The notes: generated from the letters alone by a model not told the origin. Shown: positions 22,226-33,689, counted from the first letter of the stretch. The stretch is 64,000 nt of DNA from Metallyticus violacea (GCA_030762175.1 CM060842.1:68850001-68914000); one strand, 5' to 3'. Numbers and translations are program-made.

Positions 22226-22375
22226 TAAATGAGCTCTGAGTCCTTAGCGCCTTAGAGCTATCTGGCATTCACCTTCTCAAGGTAAACAAAAACTCCGTAA
22301 AAATTAACAGACATCTTTATCAGACCGAGTTTCAAACCCAGTACCTCCGGATTAGTAGTCATTTATAGTGATAGG
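22226..22375 (-). mobile_element. SINE-like S3, copy 1 (diverged)
   Basis: It shares the block cattcaccttctcaaggta, the body and a B-box-like gagtttcaaacccagtacct with 32208-32365. In minus sense the head is tRNA-like but degraded. It lies 35 bp beyond the S2 copy at 21890-22191. Confidence 0.55.
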
Positions 22376-23199
22376 TGTTCTTAGTAGGGAATTGGATGAT
22401 GATTAGGTAACAAAATTAATAAATCTCCTTAAAACTAAAAATATTGAAAAGAAATTAATAGACATTAAAACAAATAAGCAAAAATTATTTATCCTTCAAA
22501 GAAAATGTATATGGTGGTGAGTTAACCTAACTACTTAATAATGTAAACAAATTGACAAATATATTTATATTTTATACAGAATCCCTATTTCACCCTATTA
22601 GAGACGGGTGCCTGATATTTATTACTCTGATAGTTTCGGTATTACCTCTTACTTATTCATGGGGCAGATGAAGATCAAGATGAATGACCTGAAGATGTCG
22701 ATCACTGATTTGTCTTGTCGATTGTGCCTCTCCTGTCTAGAGTTGACTTTTTATACCAAGACAAAGGGGTGGCCCGTACACGTGCCGTCCAAAGCACGGG
22801 GATGAGTTGGTTATGATTCTCCTAAGGACGTGGAAATGAGTATGCGTCCCTGTCAAGAATGTCGCGAAGTGATCTTTCTTGATGAAATGACAGGCCTGAA
22901 TAAACAGTGTCTCTTAGTTAAATGGGCATACATTATCGTTAAATTTACCATTGCTATGTATGACAGGACTTCATTTATACTTTCGTGGGGAGGCTAGTAC
23001 ACCACTAGACCACGGAGACGGTCTCGTAAGCTTCTACACATAGTTTTAAGAGTTGCTGCCATAACGGAAAACCCCGTGCGTGCTGTAAGGACATATTCTG
23101 GAAACCCTGAATATTCAAACGTTCCATACAGGAATATTCAGCTCTATTTATACATAAAGGAGTGTTTTTCTTGGTTGTTTAGACTGATTTCTCCATTTG

Positions 23200-23287
<88 letters not shown>

Positions 23288-24104
23288 GCTGGAATTGCTG
23301 TATTGTGCATCGTCTAACTCAAATTTTAAAAATCTTACACACATAATGCAGTAAGGAAGGATTATGTATTGGTATCTTAGGAATGTGAGGTGGTCATTGA
23401 CCGAACTTTACAATCTTCTCTCTACGTATAAACAGAACTGAAATTCTAATTTATTTTTCATCCTATATTATCATAGTACTTTATTAATTACTCTAATTAA
23501 GGTTTAAATGTGTTGATGCACTGCTGTAATTGTTTGTGTAATAGAACAATACATCAACTTAGCCCTGGAACGGAAGGTACACCGGATGCACAAGTTCCAT
23601 CTAGTCGTTATAACAAATGTTATGCGGCACACCCCACCGGATTTTCCGTTGATGGCAGGGTTCCCACGACCAGTAAGAATTTAGGTAGTTCTGATAAATG
23701 TATGCATTTAACGGTTAGGTTCACTGTATTTTGCTTCTGATGCAGAGATTTTTGTTTAAAAATGACTTCATGCTTCTAGTATAAATTATATTAATAGCTC
23801 TAATAATGTCCAACTATGGTTAATAAAACTTGACATCAACTAATTTACAAACGAAAAAGTATGAGTAGCAAATTCAAATGAAAAAATAAATTACAATCTA
23901 ATAAGTAAAACATAATTAATTTAAAATATCTGTAAGGACTGATTTAACAAATATTAAGTGCAGGTAACATTTGTTTTTCACATATTGTACAACTAAACAA
24001 AAATCTAACTCAGCAAAGCGGCCTAGGGGTTATGTTTGGAACTCGCATTCAAATACTGACCTATGAGACTGAAGACAGTGATCGCGGAAAAACGCCCGAG
24101 AATG
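22376..24104. other. No gene; contains microsatellite and a tRNA-like scrap
   Basis: Frames at 22608-22805 and 23510-23740 match nothing. Near 22985-23020 the minus strand reads ccgtctccgtGGTCTAGTGG, an A-box-like scrap of another tRNA-derived element, without a B box. Confidence 0.4.
23201..23283. repeat. Compound (CA)n(TA)n microsatellite
   Basis: About 20 CA units run directly into about 21 TA units with no interruption. The two short frames that span it are simple-sequence artefacts. Confidence 0.95.
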
Positions 24105-24430
24105 GCCAAAAACGGTCTTGTTTTACCATGAAAATGCGCCGGAGCGTTAATGCTGCGTCCTTCATAACAAATTGACGAAATTACTATTTTAAATGCTTCC
24201 GCATCCTGTTAACCTGATTTCGCTCCCTCTGATTACCATTTGTTCCCGAAACTCAATACTTTCCTGACTGTACAGAAACTTAAGTCAAATGAAGAGGTTA
24301 TGGATGAAGTAAACGAGTATGCTTAGGGCCTGGGAAAAAAAATCCCTTCCACTAGGAAATCGCAAACCTGAAGAAGCGTTGGAGAAAGTGCGTTGAGCTT
24401 CGAGAGGACTATGTCGAAAAAAGTAGGTTG
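24105..24430 (+). pseudogene. Mariner-like transposase, 3' remnant
   Basis: Across frames the plus strand reads LFYHENAPERSNAASF (the second catalytic Asp is replaced by Glu or a mis-frame), a region equivalent to 'SPD', then FVPETQYF, and finally LKKRWRKCVELREDYVEK, the characteristic mariner-type C-terminus. Several stops and frameshifts are present. The 5' two-thirds is missing. An S1 SINE follows 170 bp downstream. Confidence 0.75.
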
Positions 24431-24600
24431 CAAAACTGAAGTTATTTTCTATAATAGCAAAGCAAATTATTTATAAACCACTCTCGTAGATTTCATTAGT
24501 GAACGAATTTTTTCTACCCACGAATTTACGGCTCTTCCCACTTCACCTCATTTCATCCTGTTGGTTCGTTGCAGGGTAAAAAGGGCCAGGGTGAAATGGG

Positions 24601-24911
24601 AATGAATGAATGAATCAATCAGTGAATCAATCAATCAATGTGTTTAACACCCGTTTTTACTACTGAGGTACCACAGGCGGTGGACAATGACGATACATGA
24701 GATGAAATGATAAACTCGGAAAGGATTTATTTTTAAGGAAGGAAACGTTCCAGGCCTAAGTTTAGGGTACCTTCCTGGCATTTGACATTTATGAGGACTG
24801 AGGAAAATCTGGAAAAAACCTCAGTCAGGGAGGACGGTTCTGGCTGGAGTCGAACCCCAGACCTCCCTCTCACGAGTCCGCGTCTTAACGACCTCGGCCA
24901 CCCGTGGCGGT
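24601..24911 (-). mobile_element. SINE S1, full-length copy
   Basis: In minus orientation it starts ccgccacgGGTGGCCGAGG, has tRNA-like A and B boxes, then gaggttttttccagatttt and the body through to aaaaacgggtgttaaacac, and ends in a (TTGA/TTCA)n simple tail. An imperfect GAAATGGG/GAGATGGG pair at the two flanks may be the duplication. Confidence 0.9.
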
Positions 24912-25112
24912 GTGCGAGATGGGCTGGCGCTTTTTGGCGATGCCTTGCGCTTTGGAAGGGTTTCTTCCCCGAGCATGGAAGCGGCTCTACTGAGGGGTTA
25001 ACTTCATGGAGAAGGGCTCTGGCAGCGTCATCTCAACCCTTCCTCCCGGAGGTGCTCCCACTGAGGGTGCAGGCACATGCGGCCATTCAGTGACCAACGC
25101 TGAAGTAGTGCT

Positions 25113-25260
25113 TTTTTTTGTTAGTGTTTAACGCCCCTTTTAACTGTTAAGACATCACGGCGGTGCACACTGATGACACATGAGATGAAATGATAAAGGG
25201 AAATGACTTTTTTTTTAAGGAAGGAAATATTCCAAGCGTAATTTCAGGCTACCTAACGTT
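25113..25260 (-). mobile_element. SINE S1, 5'-truncated and diverged
   Basis: It matches the 3' half of S1 in minus orientation (taaaaggggcgttaaacac, cagtgtgcaccgcc, tcatctcatgtgtcat). The tRNA-like head is absent. Diverged from the other copies. Confidence 0.75.
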
Positions 25261-26383
25261 CCCTCCTTCCCATTTCCACTAACCTAATCCAATTCAAACA
25301 AAACTATAAATTAATATTTATGTATTTAGACACAATAAAATGCAGACTTTATCCGCACTTCACGTTCTATGAATAAAGAACTATTTTTCAACTAGGTATA
25401 AATGTACTAAGTGTTTACAAACATTCTCAATGCGTTAATTTCAAGAACTATAATATGAACAGTTGCTGTTTTATGGCTTGTACATTCTAGAATGACATAA
25501 CCACTGACTAAGTGAGATATAACATAAAATTTCAATTATAATAGAATTTCAAAATAAGTTCTACAGACTTCCGATATTTCTTTATACAATTTTTAATGGT
25601 ATCATTTGAATATCTCACAAGTTTGCTATGCTTTTAGGGCTTACTTCACATTCAAATGCAAACATTTTATAGGTGTTGGCTTTCAAATGAAAGTTGATCT
25701 GTCGAGTCGTCAACTATGTGTTCACTTTCCCATCATTGGCCTCACAACTTTTTCCGTCTGATTACCCCATGGCAAACAGAGAGACTGTTTACGATGAAAA
25801 AATACAGCTGAAGAATTGAAGAATTGTTTGGACAAAACCAAAAGAAAGATTTTTTTTTCCTGCAAGAATATTTAGTAAATCATGAATCAACTTGGTATCA
25901 ATAAGTTTAACGTATTCTTCTATTTGTGCACCTGACATAACAAAATTTACAAATGCAAAGTATACGAATTACTTACTACAGCTGATTGGTGGAGTCATGA
26001 AAGCCGCGGTGGGCGCTTTTTTTCCTTTGATTACGAGTTGTAATTCAATTTTAGAGGCTTCGAGTACTTCGCTCATGTAAATATTTCTTATCTAACTTTT
26101 GTCTTATTATCATGTATATGGAGCATATATAAGAGATACTGTTCTCTGTGCAACCCCAATTTTAACCCCAATTTTCTTGTTCTAGAATTCTTTTCAGTAT
26201 ACAGAATGCTGCAGAAGTAATCGGGCGACTAATTATAGATACTTGGTGTTGGTATAATTTGATTCGAGTACAGGTACTGTTCAATTTTTATTTCAGAAAA
26301 CTAAATGATAGATATATAAATACTTACATTTTTCATAGAAATGATTAATATTAATGGATAATATTCTTGTTCTGTGCCTTTTT
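25261..26383. other. No recognised feature
   Basis: AT-rich. The frame at 25892-26080 has no family resemblance. Confidence 0.45.
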
Positions 26384-26646
26384 TATGGTGTTTAACTCCT
26401 GTATTTGCTACTGAGGCACCACAGGCGATGGACACTGAATGTACGTGAAATGAAACAATAAATTGGGAAAGGAGTATTTTTTAAAAGTGGGACCTATGTT
26501 TAGGGTACCTCCCCGGCATTTTACATTTATGAGGACTAAGGAATATCTAGAAAAAAATTCAGTCAGGGAGGACGGTCCTGGTGGGAATCGAACTTCATAC
26601 CTCCCACTGACGAGTCCGCGCCTTTACCACATCGGCCACCCATGTC
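26384..26646 (-). mobile_element. SINE S1, diverged full-length copy
   Basis: The minus strand carries the S1 head (gtggccgatgtggtaaagg, B-box-like AGTTCGATTCC) and the body down to aggagttaaacacc. It is more diverged than the copies at 31881 and 61981. No clean duplication was found. Confidence 0.85.
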
Positions 26647-27569
26647 CAAGTATAAAGGACTTAAGTTATTTTCAATCGCTTTAATGCTATTTTGTAAACT
26701 GAATATTAAATTATATGAGTAACGAAATCGAATGTCTTTGATAATCTGAAGAATTCATCGGTTATCAAATTTCTGTGTTAACTTTTCAATAAGTGTGCTA
26801 TGTTATTCGTATAACACGGGTGGTTTTCACATTCTGTTTTGTGGCAATTACAGCGAGCAAATACTTTATAAATATAAATATCTCTGGAAGAGATGGATAC
26901 CCTCAGAGTTGAAAATGACTCCGTCCATGTTCCTGGCAGTTCACTGAAACACTATTTCCATTGATTTCGTCAATGTGATGTTCTACTCGTTCAGTTGTTT
27001 ATTACTGATTTGGACGAGCTCCCATCAGAAGTTATCTATTGGTGTCATGTTTGGTGATCTCTATAGTCGTCAATTCTCAGGCTTTTTTGATTGACACTGG
27101 CTAGCGTGTGACAAATTGTCCTGTTAGTGAACATAGCCATGTATAAGTTTATTTTAATCCAGATGCACAATAAATACCTTGCAAATTCATTTACTGTGGC
27201 TCGTTCACAGTAGAATGTAAGGTAGCCGCAGAAAAAGCCAAAAGCAATCATCGATAATTACGAACTCGTTTCCGCTCCTGCAACTGATAGCATTAATCCT
27301 TACAACCCCAGTTGCATTCTCCTTGTAACTCTTCGACATATGGAACAGGATTGTTTCGCCACCTTCAGAGATATTACATAATACTTTTTAAAGAAAGAGG
27401 TGCAAATGTGGCCTGGATGTATTTTGCTACATTTACGAAACAAAAAGGTATAGACACCGAAGGTTTACTCTTTTACAATAGATGCAGTCAATTAAGTCAA
27501 GTAAACAAACCAGAGAGGCTAAACCTGGATGTCTTTGATGTGTCCAATGCTTGAGTTTGATATACAGTC
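26647..27569. other. No recognised feature
   Basis: Frames at 27045-27251 (minus) and 27312-27554 (plus) match nothing I can name. Confidence 0.45.
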
Positions 27570-27580
27570 ATGCTGTAAAA

Positions 27581-27859
27581 ACACCGCCAAAGGTGACCGA
27601 TGTCGTTAAGGCGCCGATTCGTAAGCGGGAGGTCTGGGGTTCGAATCCTAACAGGACCGTCCTCCCTCACTGAGGTTTTTCCTGGTTTTCCTCAGTTCTC
27701 ATAAATGGCAAATGTCGAGGAAGTACCCTAAACTTAGGCCTGCAACGATTCCTTCTTTAAAAAAATCCTTTCCCAATATATCATTTCATCTCATGTATCA
27801 TCAGTGTCCACTGCCTGTGGTGCCTCAGCAGTAAAAACGGGTGTTAACATTACTAAAAA
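27581..27859 (+). mobile_element. SINE S1, full-length copy with TSD
   Basis: The plus strand reads caccgccaaaggtgaccga, then tcgttaaggc, B box GGTTCGAATCC, and the S1 body to aaaacgggtgttaac. It is flanked by the perfect direct repeat ATGCTGTAAAA at 27570-27580 and 27860-27870. This copy defines both ends of the family. Confidence 0.92.
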
Positions 27860-27870
27860 ATGCTGTAAAA

Positions 27871-29412
27871 GTATGTACGGCACCTTCACCTATAGAAAAC
27901 GAGAGAGAGAAAAAGTGCAATTCCTGACAGTGGCGACATCATTCGCAGAATTTATAAAACAAACCCCTCACAGTTCATTAATCATACAAAAACGTCCAAT
28001 ATATAAAATGCTGCAATAAAGTACGAAAATCACTGTTCTTATTTAGCCACGTAATAAATAAGTGCTTTACAATTTTATTGACAAGGAGTTATATTGAACA
28101 CAAAATCTCACCTCGTAGAAACTTTGCGAATGTTATTTCCCTAAGAAAAGTGGCAGTCTCCCATATTTCGTGTTCTTGAACTGCAGTAACCTTCGTGCCG
28201 GGTTTTGGCTGCCGGAAATAAAAAGTCTTACTGCTGCTCTTCCAAGGATGTGCTGGTATCAAGGCAACCTTGAGAGGCACTCGCGGCATGTATAAGGAAG
28301 GCTTCTTCGCCGTTTCATTTTTCTTTTCTCCACGGGAGCAATAAACGACAAGGACGGAGACATAAGCAGCTGTATATACCTTGGCGTGAAGTTTTCCACT
28401 TTTACTTTCTGCTTTACAAGACAGATGAGACACTTTTATCCTGGAAAGAAACTGTGTGACGTTGATACATTATTGGATTGCATTGCCAAGTAGTCTCTAG
28501 GATTCGTCCCGAATTCCTTATCCTCCTCTGCTTTCCATTATGGATCATATTCACTCTTTTCTTCTTTTTCTTATGTCTCGATCCTGCGCCGGCGGTTTTC
28601 GCGGTTTGACAGAGTTGGATCCATATCCCCAGCAGGCAGATGTGCCGTTTTGAGCGTCGCGACGCCCCTCGTTGCACGTGAGGGAGGAAACTCCTACACA
28701 TCAAGTACATAATTTATTCTGTATCATAAATATTCGCGGAATGAGTTTCTAGACACCGTAGTTTGTTACGCTGCATATTTTGTCACTACATCTTATTAAT
28801 GCGGAATTGTTATAGCTCCGTCACGAGAACTTGAGCATGCGTGGTATCTTGCAAGCAAGAGGCAGCTTTTTAGTACCATCTGATTACGTTTCCTGCAACA
28901 TTAGGAGCGGGTGTTCCAAAACTTAATGAACTCGGCGCATGCCATACAAGAACGCTACGCCACGTTTGGTTTTCTTATGCACCATTAAGCTGTTAATGTA
29001 AAAACCAATTCCTTGACCTCTTTCTTCTAGAGAACAGTCAATATGGCTACGTACAAATGAAAGTAAGGTTTTTGTTCTTTTTGGCAAGCATTGGGTCTTA
29101 TTATCTTTTAATATTTTAAAATATAATTATCATGCTTTAGTTCTATCAGACGATCCAAATTTTCCATCCGATTGGCTCCTTTGCGATTCCTAAGGACACG
29201 TTCTGTGCGAATAGGGTTCCTCATTATTAGGTTGTCCCTTAGTGTATCTTAACATAGTTTTTGTACATCACCATTATAAACAGTCTTTATTGTTGGTCAA
29301 AACCATTAACAAAATACACATCATAATATTAGTTACATAAAATTACCATAATAACAATTATATCATTAAATTGTTTGCATTGTTAAAATGTCATCAACCG
29401 ATTTTCTTTTTG
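27871..29412. other. No recognised gene; GC-richer patch at 28.1-28.7 kb
   Basis: The patch at 28090-28710 is less AT-rich, with CpG-containing stretches near 28580-28680 and minus-strand frames of 114 and 98 codons. Neither frame resembles a known family. It could be host exon, UTR or promoter sequence, but nothing shows it. Confidence 0.35.
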
Positions 29413-29678
29413 AATAATGTTTAACGCCCATTTTTACTGATGAAGCACCACAGGCGATGGACACTGATGGTACTTGGGTAGAAATGATAAATTGGGAAAG
29501 AATTTTTTTCCTTTAAAGGAAGGAAACGTTCCAGAACTCCCTGGCATTTGCCATTTATGAGGACTGGGGAAAACCTGGAAAAAACTTCCTGGCAGAAAGG
29601 GCGGTTCTGGTGGGAATAAAACCACAGACCTCTCGTTCAAGAATACGCGCCTTAACGACCTCTGCTACCCCTGGCGGT
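29413..29678 (-). mobile_element. SINE S1, diverged copy
   Basis: The minus strand has the S1 head and body with several substitutions and a small deletion where the 'cctaaacttaggcc' block should be. The flanks aaccgatttt (left, about 29396) and aactgatgtt (right, 29679) may be a decayed duplication. Confidence 0.85.
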
Positions 29679-29838
29679 AACTGATGTTACGATAATATTA
29701 AAGAAACAATTTATTTGTTGTTGAAAACAGAATCATTTACCTTCATTGTAGAATACATAATTACAGCTGAAATTCATCCCAAGGTCATTTGTCTCTAAGG
29801 ATCTTTCTGAAGTTTTATTTTCCTCTGTAAGTATTTTT

Positions 29839-29870
29839 ACGATGTTTAACGCCCGTTTTTACTAGAAAAG
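29839..29870 (-). repeat. SINE S1 3'-end scrap
   Basis: Only the last 30 bp of S1 (minus: tagtaaaaacgggcgttaaac) is present, consistent with a severely 5'-truncated insertion or a recombination leftover. Confidence 0.6.
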
Positions 29871-30104
29871 CAGTATGCCAGATAATATTAAGCGTTGTGC
29901 ACTTCGGGCTCATTTACGCACTCAGTTCATCTTTTAAGGCCTTCGTTTTTATGATGTATGTTTAACTGTTACAAAAATAATTTACTTGTTCAAATGTAAC
30001 AAACAGACGAACGAATTAAACAATATCCATCCATTCAATGACGTCATTATTAGCAAGATAGAAAGACCGGAGAAATTCTATAGGTTACCGCGCGGAGCTG
30101 TACA

Positions 30105-30256
30105 TTTGTTTCATTTACGGAGGCTCTTTAACATTCCAGGTCATCAACGTCCCGTTCAATCCAGGGCGTGAAACGGCCGATAAATTTTACACAGAGAGCT
30201 CTTCTCATCGATCCTAACCGGAATTGAACCCGGGATCTCGGGTTTAGGAGGATCGA
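30105..30256 (-). mobile_element. SINE S2, internally deleted
   Basis: The minus strand has a B-box-like GGTTCAATTCC and gatcgatgagaag. It then jumps to the S2 3' end (tttatcggccgtttcacgcc, ctggattgaacgggacg, catttacggaggctc complement). The middle (aagtaaagcc, gtaaatttacggc) is missing. Confidence 0.8.
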
Positions 30257-30447
30257 GCGGAGGGATAATGCTAAGACAGAGTAGTTGATCAGCAAACTAG
30301 AGGTAGGATGCAAACATACACTGGAACATTGGTAGGCGCACTTCATTGAAGTGCAGAGGAGGGTATGTGGGAGCGAACAGCACTTTGAGGCCCCGATCGA
30401 GAATGGCGACGGCTAGAAGTATTGGTAATGGATGCAGATATTTCATG

Positions 30448-30910
30448 AGGGGAGATTACACGGGCAATCAAAAGTCTAAAATAAGGTAAACCCTCTAGAT
30501 TGGATGGATTACCACCGGAGGTACTTAAAGCATTAGTGAATTTGGTTTGTTAATGCTCCAGATCTTCAAACAACAACAATAATAAAGATGATGATGATGA
30601 TGATGATGATGATAATAATAATAATAATGTTGGTGATGATGATAAAATAATGATAAAGAGATTTATCGGACTTTTGGGGCAAGGGAATTGTTTCCTATTT
30701 ATAAGGAAAAGGGAATGATGGGAGCTCCGGACAATTGTTGGGAATTATGGAAAAAAATATACTGTAGAGTGCTGTACAACGCAATAAAAGCATGGGAAAC
30801 TGAATTTGGTAAACTATAAACATTTCAACTTGGTTTTTGTGATGGACAAGATACGGTATCAGTACATTATGTAATAACAATAATCCATTTGGGAGTAATT
30901 CAAAGAAAAT
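30448..30910 (+). pseudogene. LINE reverse transcriptase fragment
   Basis: EITRAIKSLK then GKPSRLDGLPPEVLKALVNL (30448-30560) matches RT motif 0/1 of non-LTR elements ('a-I-k-x-L-k-x-G-K-a-p-G-x-D-G-i-p-x-E-x-l-k'). After a (GAT)n tract, frames near 30690-30870 read IYKEKGMMGAPDN, LYNAIKAWETEFGK and then STWF.DGQDTVS, equivalent to 'PIYKGKGD..SPDNYRGI', 'LYNRIKAW' and 'QFGFRKGRGTVDA' (RT motif 2-3). Stops and frameshifts are numerous. The catalytic YADD region is absent. Confidence 0.65.
30586..30645 (+). repeat. (GAT)n/(AAT)n microsatellite
   Basis: Tandem GAT units grade into AAT units and back. The tract lies inside the LINE RT remnant and breaks its frame. Confidence 0.9.
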
Positions 30911-31151
30911 CGACGATATATTAATTTTATTTTATTAACAATCTTTAATAAGTATAAAATTCAAATATATATATATATATGAAATTAGTTTTGAATATAC
31001 TATTCTGTATAGAACCATTATTTATCAACAGTTTAATTGTATACACGAATAAAATAGTAGCTTATGATGTTGGAGTAAATGTACTCTAGACTTCAAAGAT
31101 AAGTGCTGAAAGGAGATTTTTTTCTCTTTTCTGTCTTTCTCTTTCTTTTTT

Positions 31152-31153
<2 letters not shown>

Positions 31154-31183
<30 letters not shown>
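31154..31183 (+). repeat. (TC)n microsatellite
   Basis: About 15 TC units within a longer pyrimidine-rich stretch (31110-31190). Confidence 0.9.
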
Positions 31184-31186
<3 letters not shown>

Positions 31187-31425
31187 TTTTTAAGATTACA
31201 GCCTTCAGCCTGCTGAAGATTGAAAAAGTCTCCCACGAAAGTTTAAAGTGTTTCTTTAAATATAAGGAAATAAGGAATATTTCTAGTTTATTTTAGTGAG
31301 ATATTTCAGTATTTTACATACAGTGGTATGAAGATATAGAGTCATTTTCTCTCTTATGCAGTTCTGTTACGTTTGTGTAAGATGGTGTAACGTGCTGATA
31401 AACTAAACTTGGATGACTGAAAGGC

Positions 31426-31510
31426 CGTCACGTGTGACCGAGGACGCTAAGCTACTGACTGATTCATGAACAGGAAGTTCGATTTGCACCAGAACCTTCT
31501 AGACAGGTTT
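31426..31510 (+). repeat. Possible S1-like tRNA head, degenerate
   Basis: The phrase gtgtgaccgaggacgctaag, then gaagttcgatttgcaccag, parallels the S1 head (gtggccgaggtcgttaag and ggttcgaatcc). The S1 body does not follow. It may be an old S1 relative or chance similarity to a tRNA. Confidence 0.25.
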
Positions 31511-31880
31511 TACCCATATTCATCACATATAAATAAGAAGTAACAAAACATTTATAATTTAATCTCTTCCATACAAAGCTTTAAATACTTACTCTCTAGG
31601 TCAAATTGATGCCAGGCTCGTCTACAATCATAATCGACTGTAGAAACCATTACGTCCGTATATTATTTTGAGTACCTCTACATGAACATTGTTGGAGAGG
31701 AAGTAGTTTTGAAATTCACGTATCACTAATACACCATTTAAGGTTATACTATTAGACAATTTTGTTTGTTCCAGATCTAGCACATTGTCTCATAAATTTC
31801 TGAGCACCCCTCCTCCTCCGAAATGGCAGATATTTGAGGCCAAAGGGCTACACTATATTGTCACTATGAATATGATGGTG

Positions 31881-32169
31881 AATTTTGAATGGTGTTTAAC
31901 GCCCGTTTTTACTACTGAGACACCACAGGCGGTGAACACTGGTGATACATGAAATGAAATGATAGGATATATTGGGAAAGGATTTTTTTTAGGAAGGAAA
32001 CGTTCCAGGCCTAAGTTTAGGGTACCTTCCCGGCATTTGCCAGTTATGAGGACTGGGAAAAACCTGAAAAAAAAACCTCAGTCAGGGAGGACGGTCCTGG
32101 CGGGGTTCGAACCTCAGACCTCCCGCTCACGAGTCCGCGCCTTAACGACCTCGGCCGCCCGTGGCGGTA
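31881..32169 (-). mobile_element. SINE S1, full-length copy with TSD
   Basis: The minus strand reads ccgccacgggcggccgaggt, B box GGTTCGAACCC, the complete body and the 3' end aaaacgggcgttaaacacc. It is flanked by AATATGATGGTG (31869-31880) and AATATGATGGCG (32170-32181), a 12-bp duplication with one change. One of the best preserved copies. Confidence 0.93.
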
Positions 32170-32207
32170 AATATGATGGCGTAGAAAATATTGGTGCACT
32201 ACAGGGG

Positions 32208-32365
32208 AAACTTAAACTTATGAATGCAAATGAGGTCAAAGTCCTTGGCACCTTTAAAATATCTGACATTCACCTTCTCAAGGTATAAACGAAAAATACC
32301 TTTTCCAAACAGGAATCGAAACCAGGACCTCCTGTTAGTAATTCTTACCGTTACCACTAAGCCAT
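32208..32365 (-). mobile_element. SINE-like S3, copy 2
   Basis: The minus strand reads catggcttagtggtaacgg, then aggaggtcctggtttcgatt: an A box (TGGCTTAGTGG) and a B box with one inserted T. The body includes taccttgagaaggtgaatg, shared with 22226-22375. It lies about 40 bp beyond an S1 copy, as the other S3 copy lies beside an S2 copy. Confidence 0.6.
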
Positions 32366-33418
32366 GAATGGTGTCTGCTATTAGACAAGTATGGGTGGCA
32401 CCACAAGAAATATTCTGACACTTTTATTAATGTAGTATTTCTATGTTCCCTCTCAATATCAGCCCCGTTAATGCAATTCACTCAAGATACATTTTGATGA
32501 ACATTTTATATCATACACGAAATGTACTGCCGGGCCAAAGGAGTCCCCATAAGCTAGTTGTAAACGTTCGAAATATCGCATGCTTTGTGTATAAAAAATA
32601 TGTTTTAAACAAATTGCTCTTGCTGTTAATTTGTTTTATAGCTCTGTACGACTGTTTTATGTTTCTCATAATAAATATGCATTTTTACCACTTTTTATTT
32701 TTCAAAAATATATTTTCATTTTTATCCCTTTACAACCATAAAATCTGTCCTCCAAATCCTTTTCTGTAGTGCTATTTAGAATAAGAGAAAAAGAGAATAA
32801 AACATAGAAGGTATTACGGCTTTGCGGGAGCTACATGAATACACAGAATGAATAATGTGTCAAAAACATTACCTATATTTTCCGCGTACATACTTCCTGC
32901 TTACAGTTTTCTGACTCTACAGATAATAGATAGCGAAACAAGTTAGGCAGGTTTAGCCACTGCATTTAAATAAAATACCATACTACGATATAAAGTCTAA
33001 ACTATTTGCAGTCAGCTGTTATCAAATGGCAAAAAGCACATACATCACACGCAGTTAACCTGGCATGCTTATGTGAATTCTGCTAAAACCGTCAAAAACT
33101 TTGCTTCTTGTTTTTAAATAGCGTCATAATACATTTACTTCTATAATAACTTATTATTGTATTACTCCTGATACATCTAATATGTAACAAAGGTATAATG
33201 CACATAGTGTTTTAAATTACTGGCCTGTATAAACTCTTATCATGGAGTTACTCGAGGGTTTAGAACATTTCCTTTAAGAAGAGATAGCAATTAAACCATA
33301 AGACGAAATGAAAAATTAACAGAAAATATTTGTGCTTTTAAAATGCTTTTGAATCCTGTTTTCATAATCTTATAGATTACTTTTATAAATAATTCTTTTT
33401 TAAACTACAGGTAGAAAG
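32366..33418. other. AT-rich, nothing recognised
   Basis: The 108-codon frame at 32443-32769 is rich in Phe, Ile and Leu, typical of AT-rich chance frames. Confidence 0.45.
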
Positions 33419-33682
33419 TTGTACAATGGTTTTAAAACATCAGCTTTGCCCTTCTTTCTTTCTTTTCCTTTTCATCACAAAGAATCTGTTGACCTTTCAG
33501 AGTGGTGCCAAGGAAAACCTCAAAATGACAATGAGAACTTATTCAGCATAATAAAACGTAAGTGCTCCAAAGAGAAAATAAAGGCTCATATTGAAATGAT
33601 TTCAGCAGTTCTGCCCTCCTTCCTCCAAGCTGGCCGCGTCTACCGCCGAGACTACCTCCGTCACATGACTACATTGACATAA
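33419..33682 (+). CDS. Unrecognised open frame, possible exon
   Basis: The frame is open to TAA at 33682 and its last 50 residues (NENLFSIIKRKCSKEK, IKAHIEMISAVLPSFLQ, GRVYRRDYLRHM) look protein-like. A pyrimidine-rich stretch ending tcatcacaaag (to about 33482) and another ending aaactacag (to about 33411) could be splice acceptors. No ATG start precedes the protein-like part, and I do not recognise a family. It could be a terminal exon, a TE remnant, or chance. Confidence 0.2.
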   Translation: MYNGFKTSALPFFLSFPFHHKESVDLSEWCQGKPQNDNENLFSIIKRKCSKEKIKAHIEMISAVLPSFLQAGRVYRRDYLRHMTTLT

Positions 33683-33689
33683 GGGCGAT

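Noticed and set aside
23076..23354. Open frames through the (CA)n(TA)n tract (THTHTH/IYIYIY and reverse)
   Set aside because: Simple-sequence translation artefacts on both strands.
24782..25093. 103-codon frame
   Set aside because: It runs through the S1 SINE (24601-24911), so it has no independent coding support.
27045..27251. Possible transposase middle domain (minus strand, INLYMAMFTN region)
   Set aside because: The resemblance to the 'FHLSGYVNxQN' block is too weak and no other motif follows.
31959..32288. 109-codon frame
   Set aside because: It reads through the S1 and S3 repeats.
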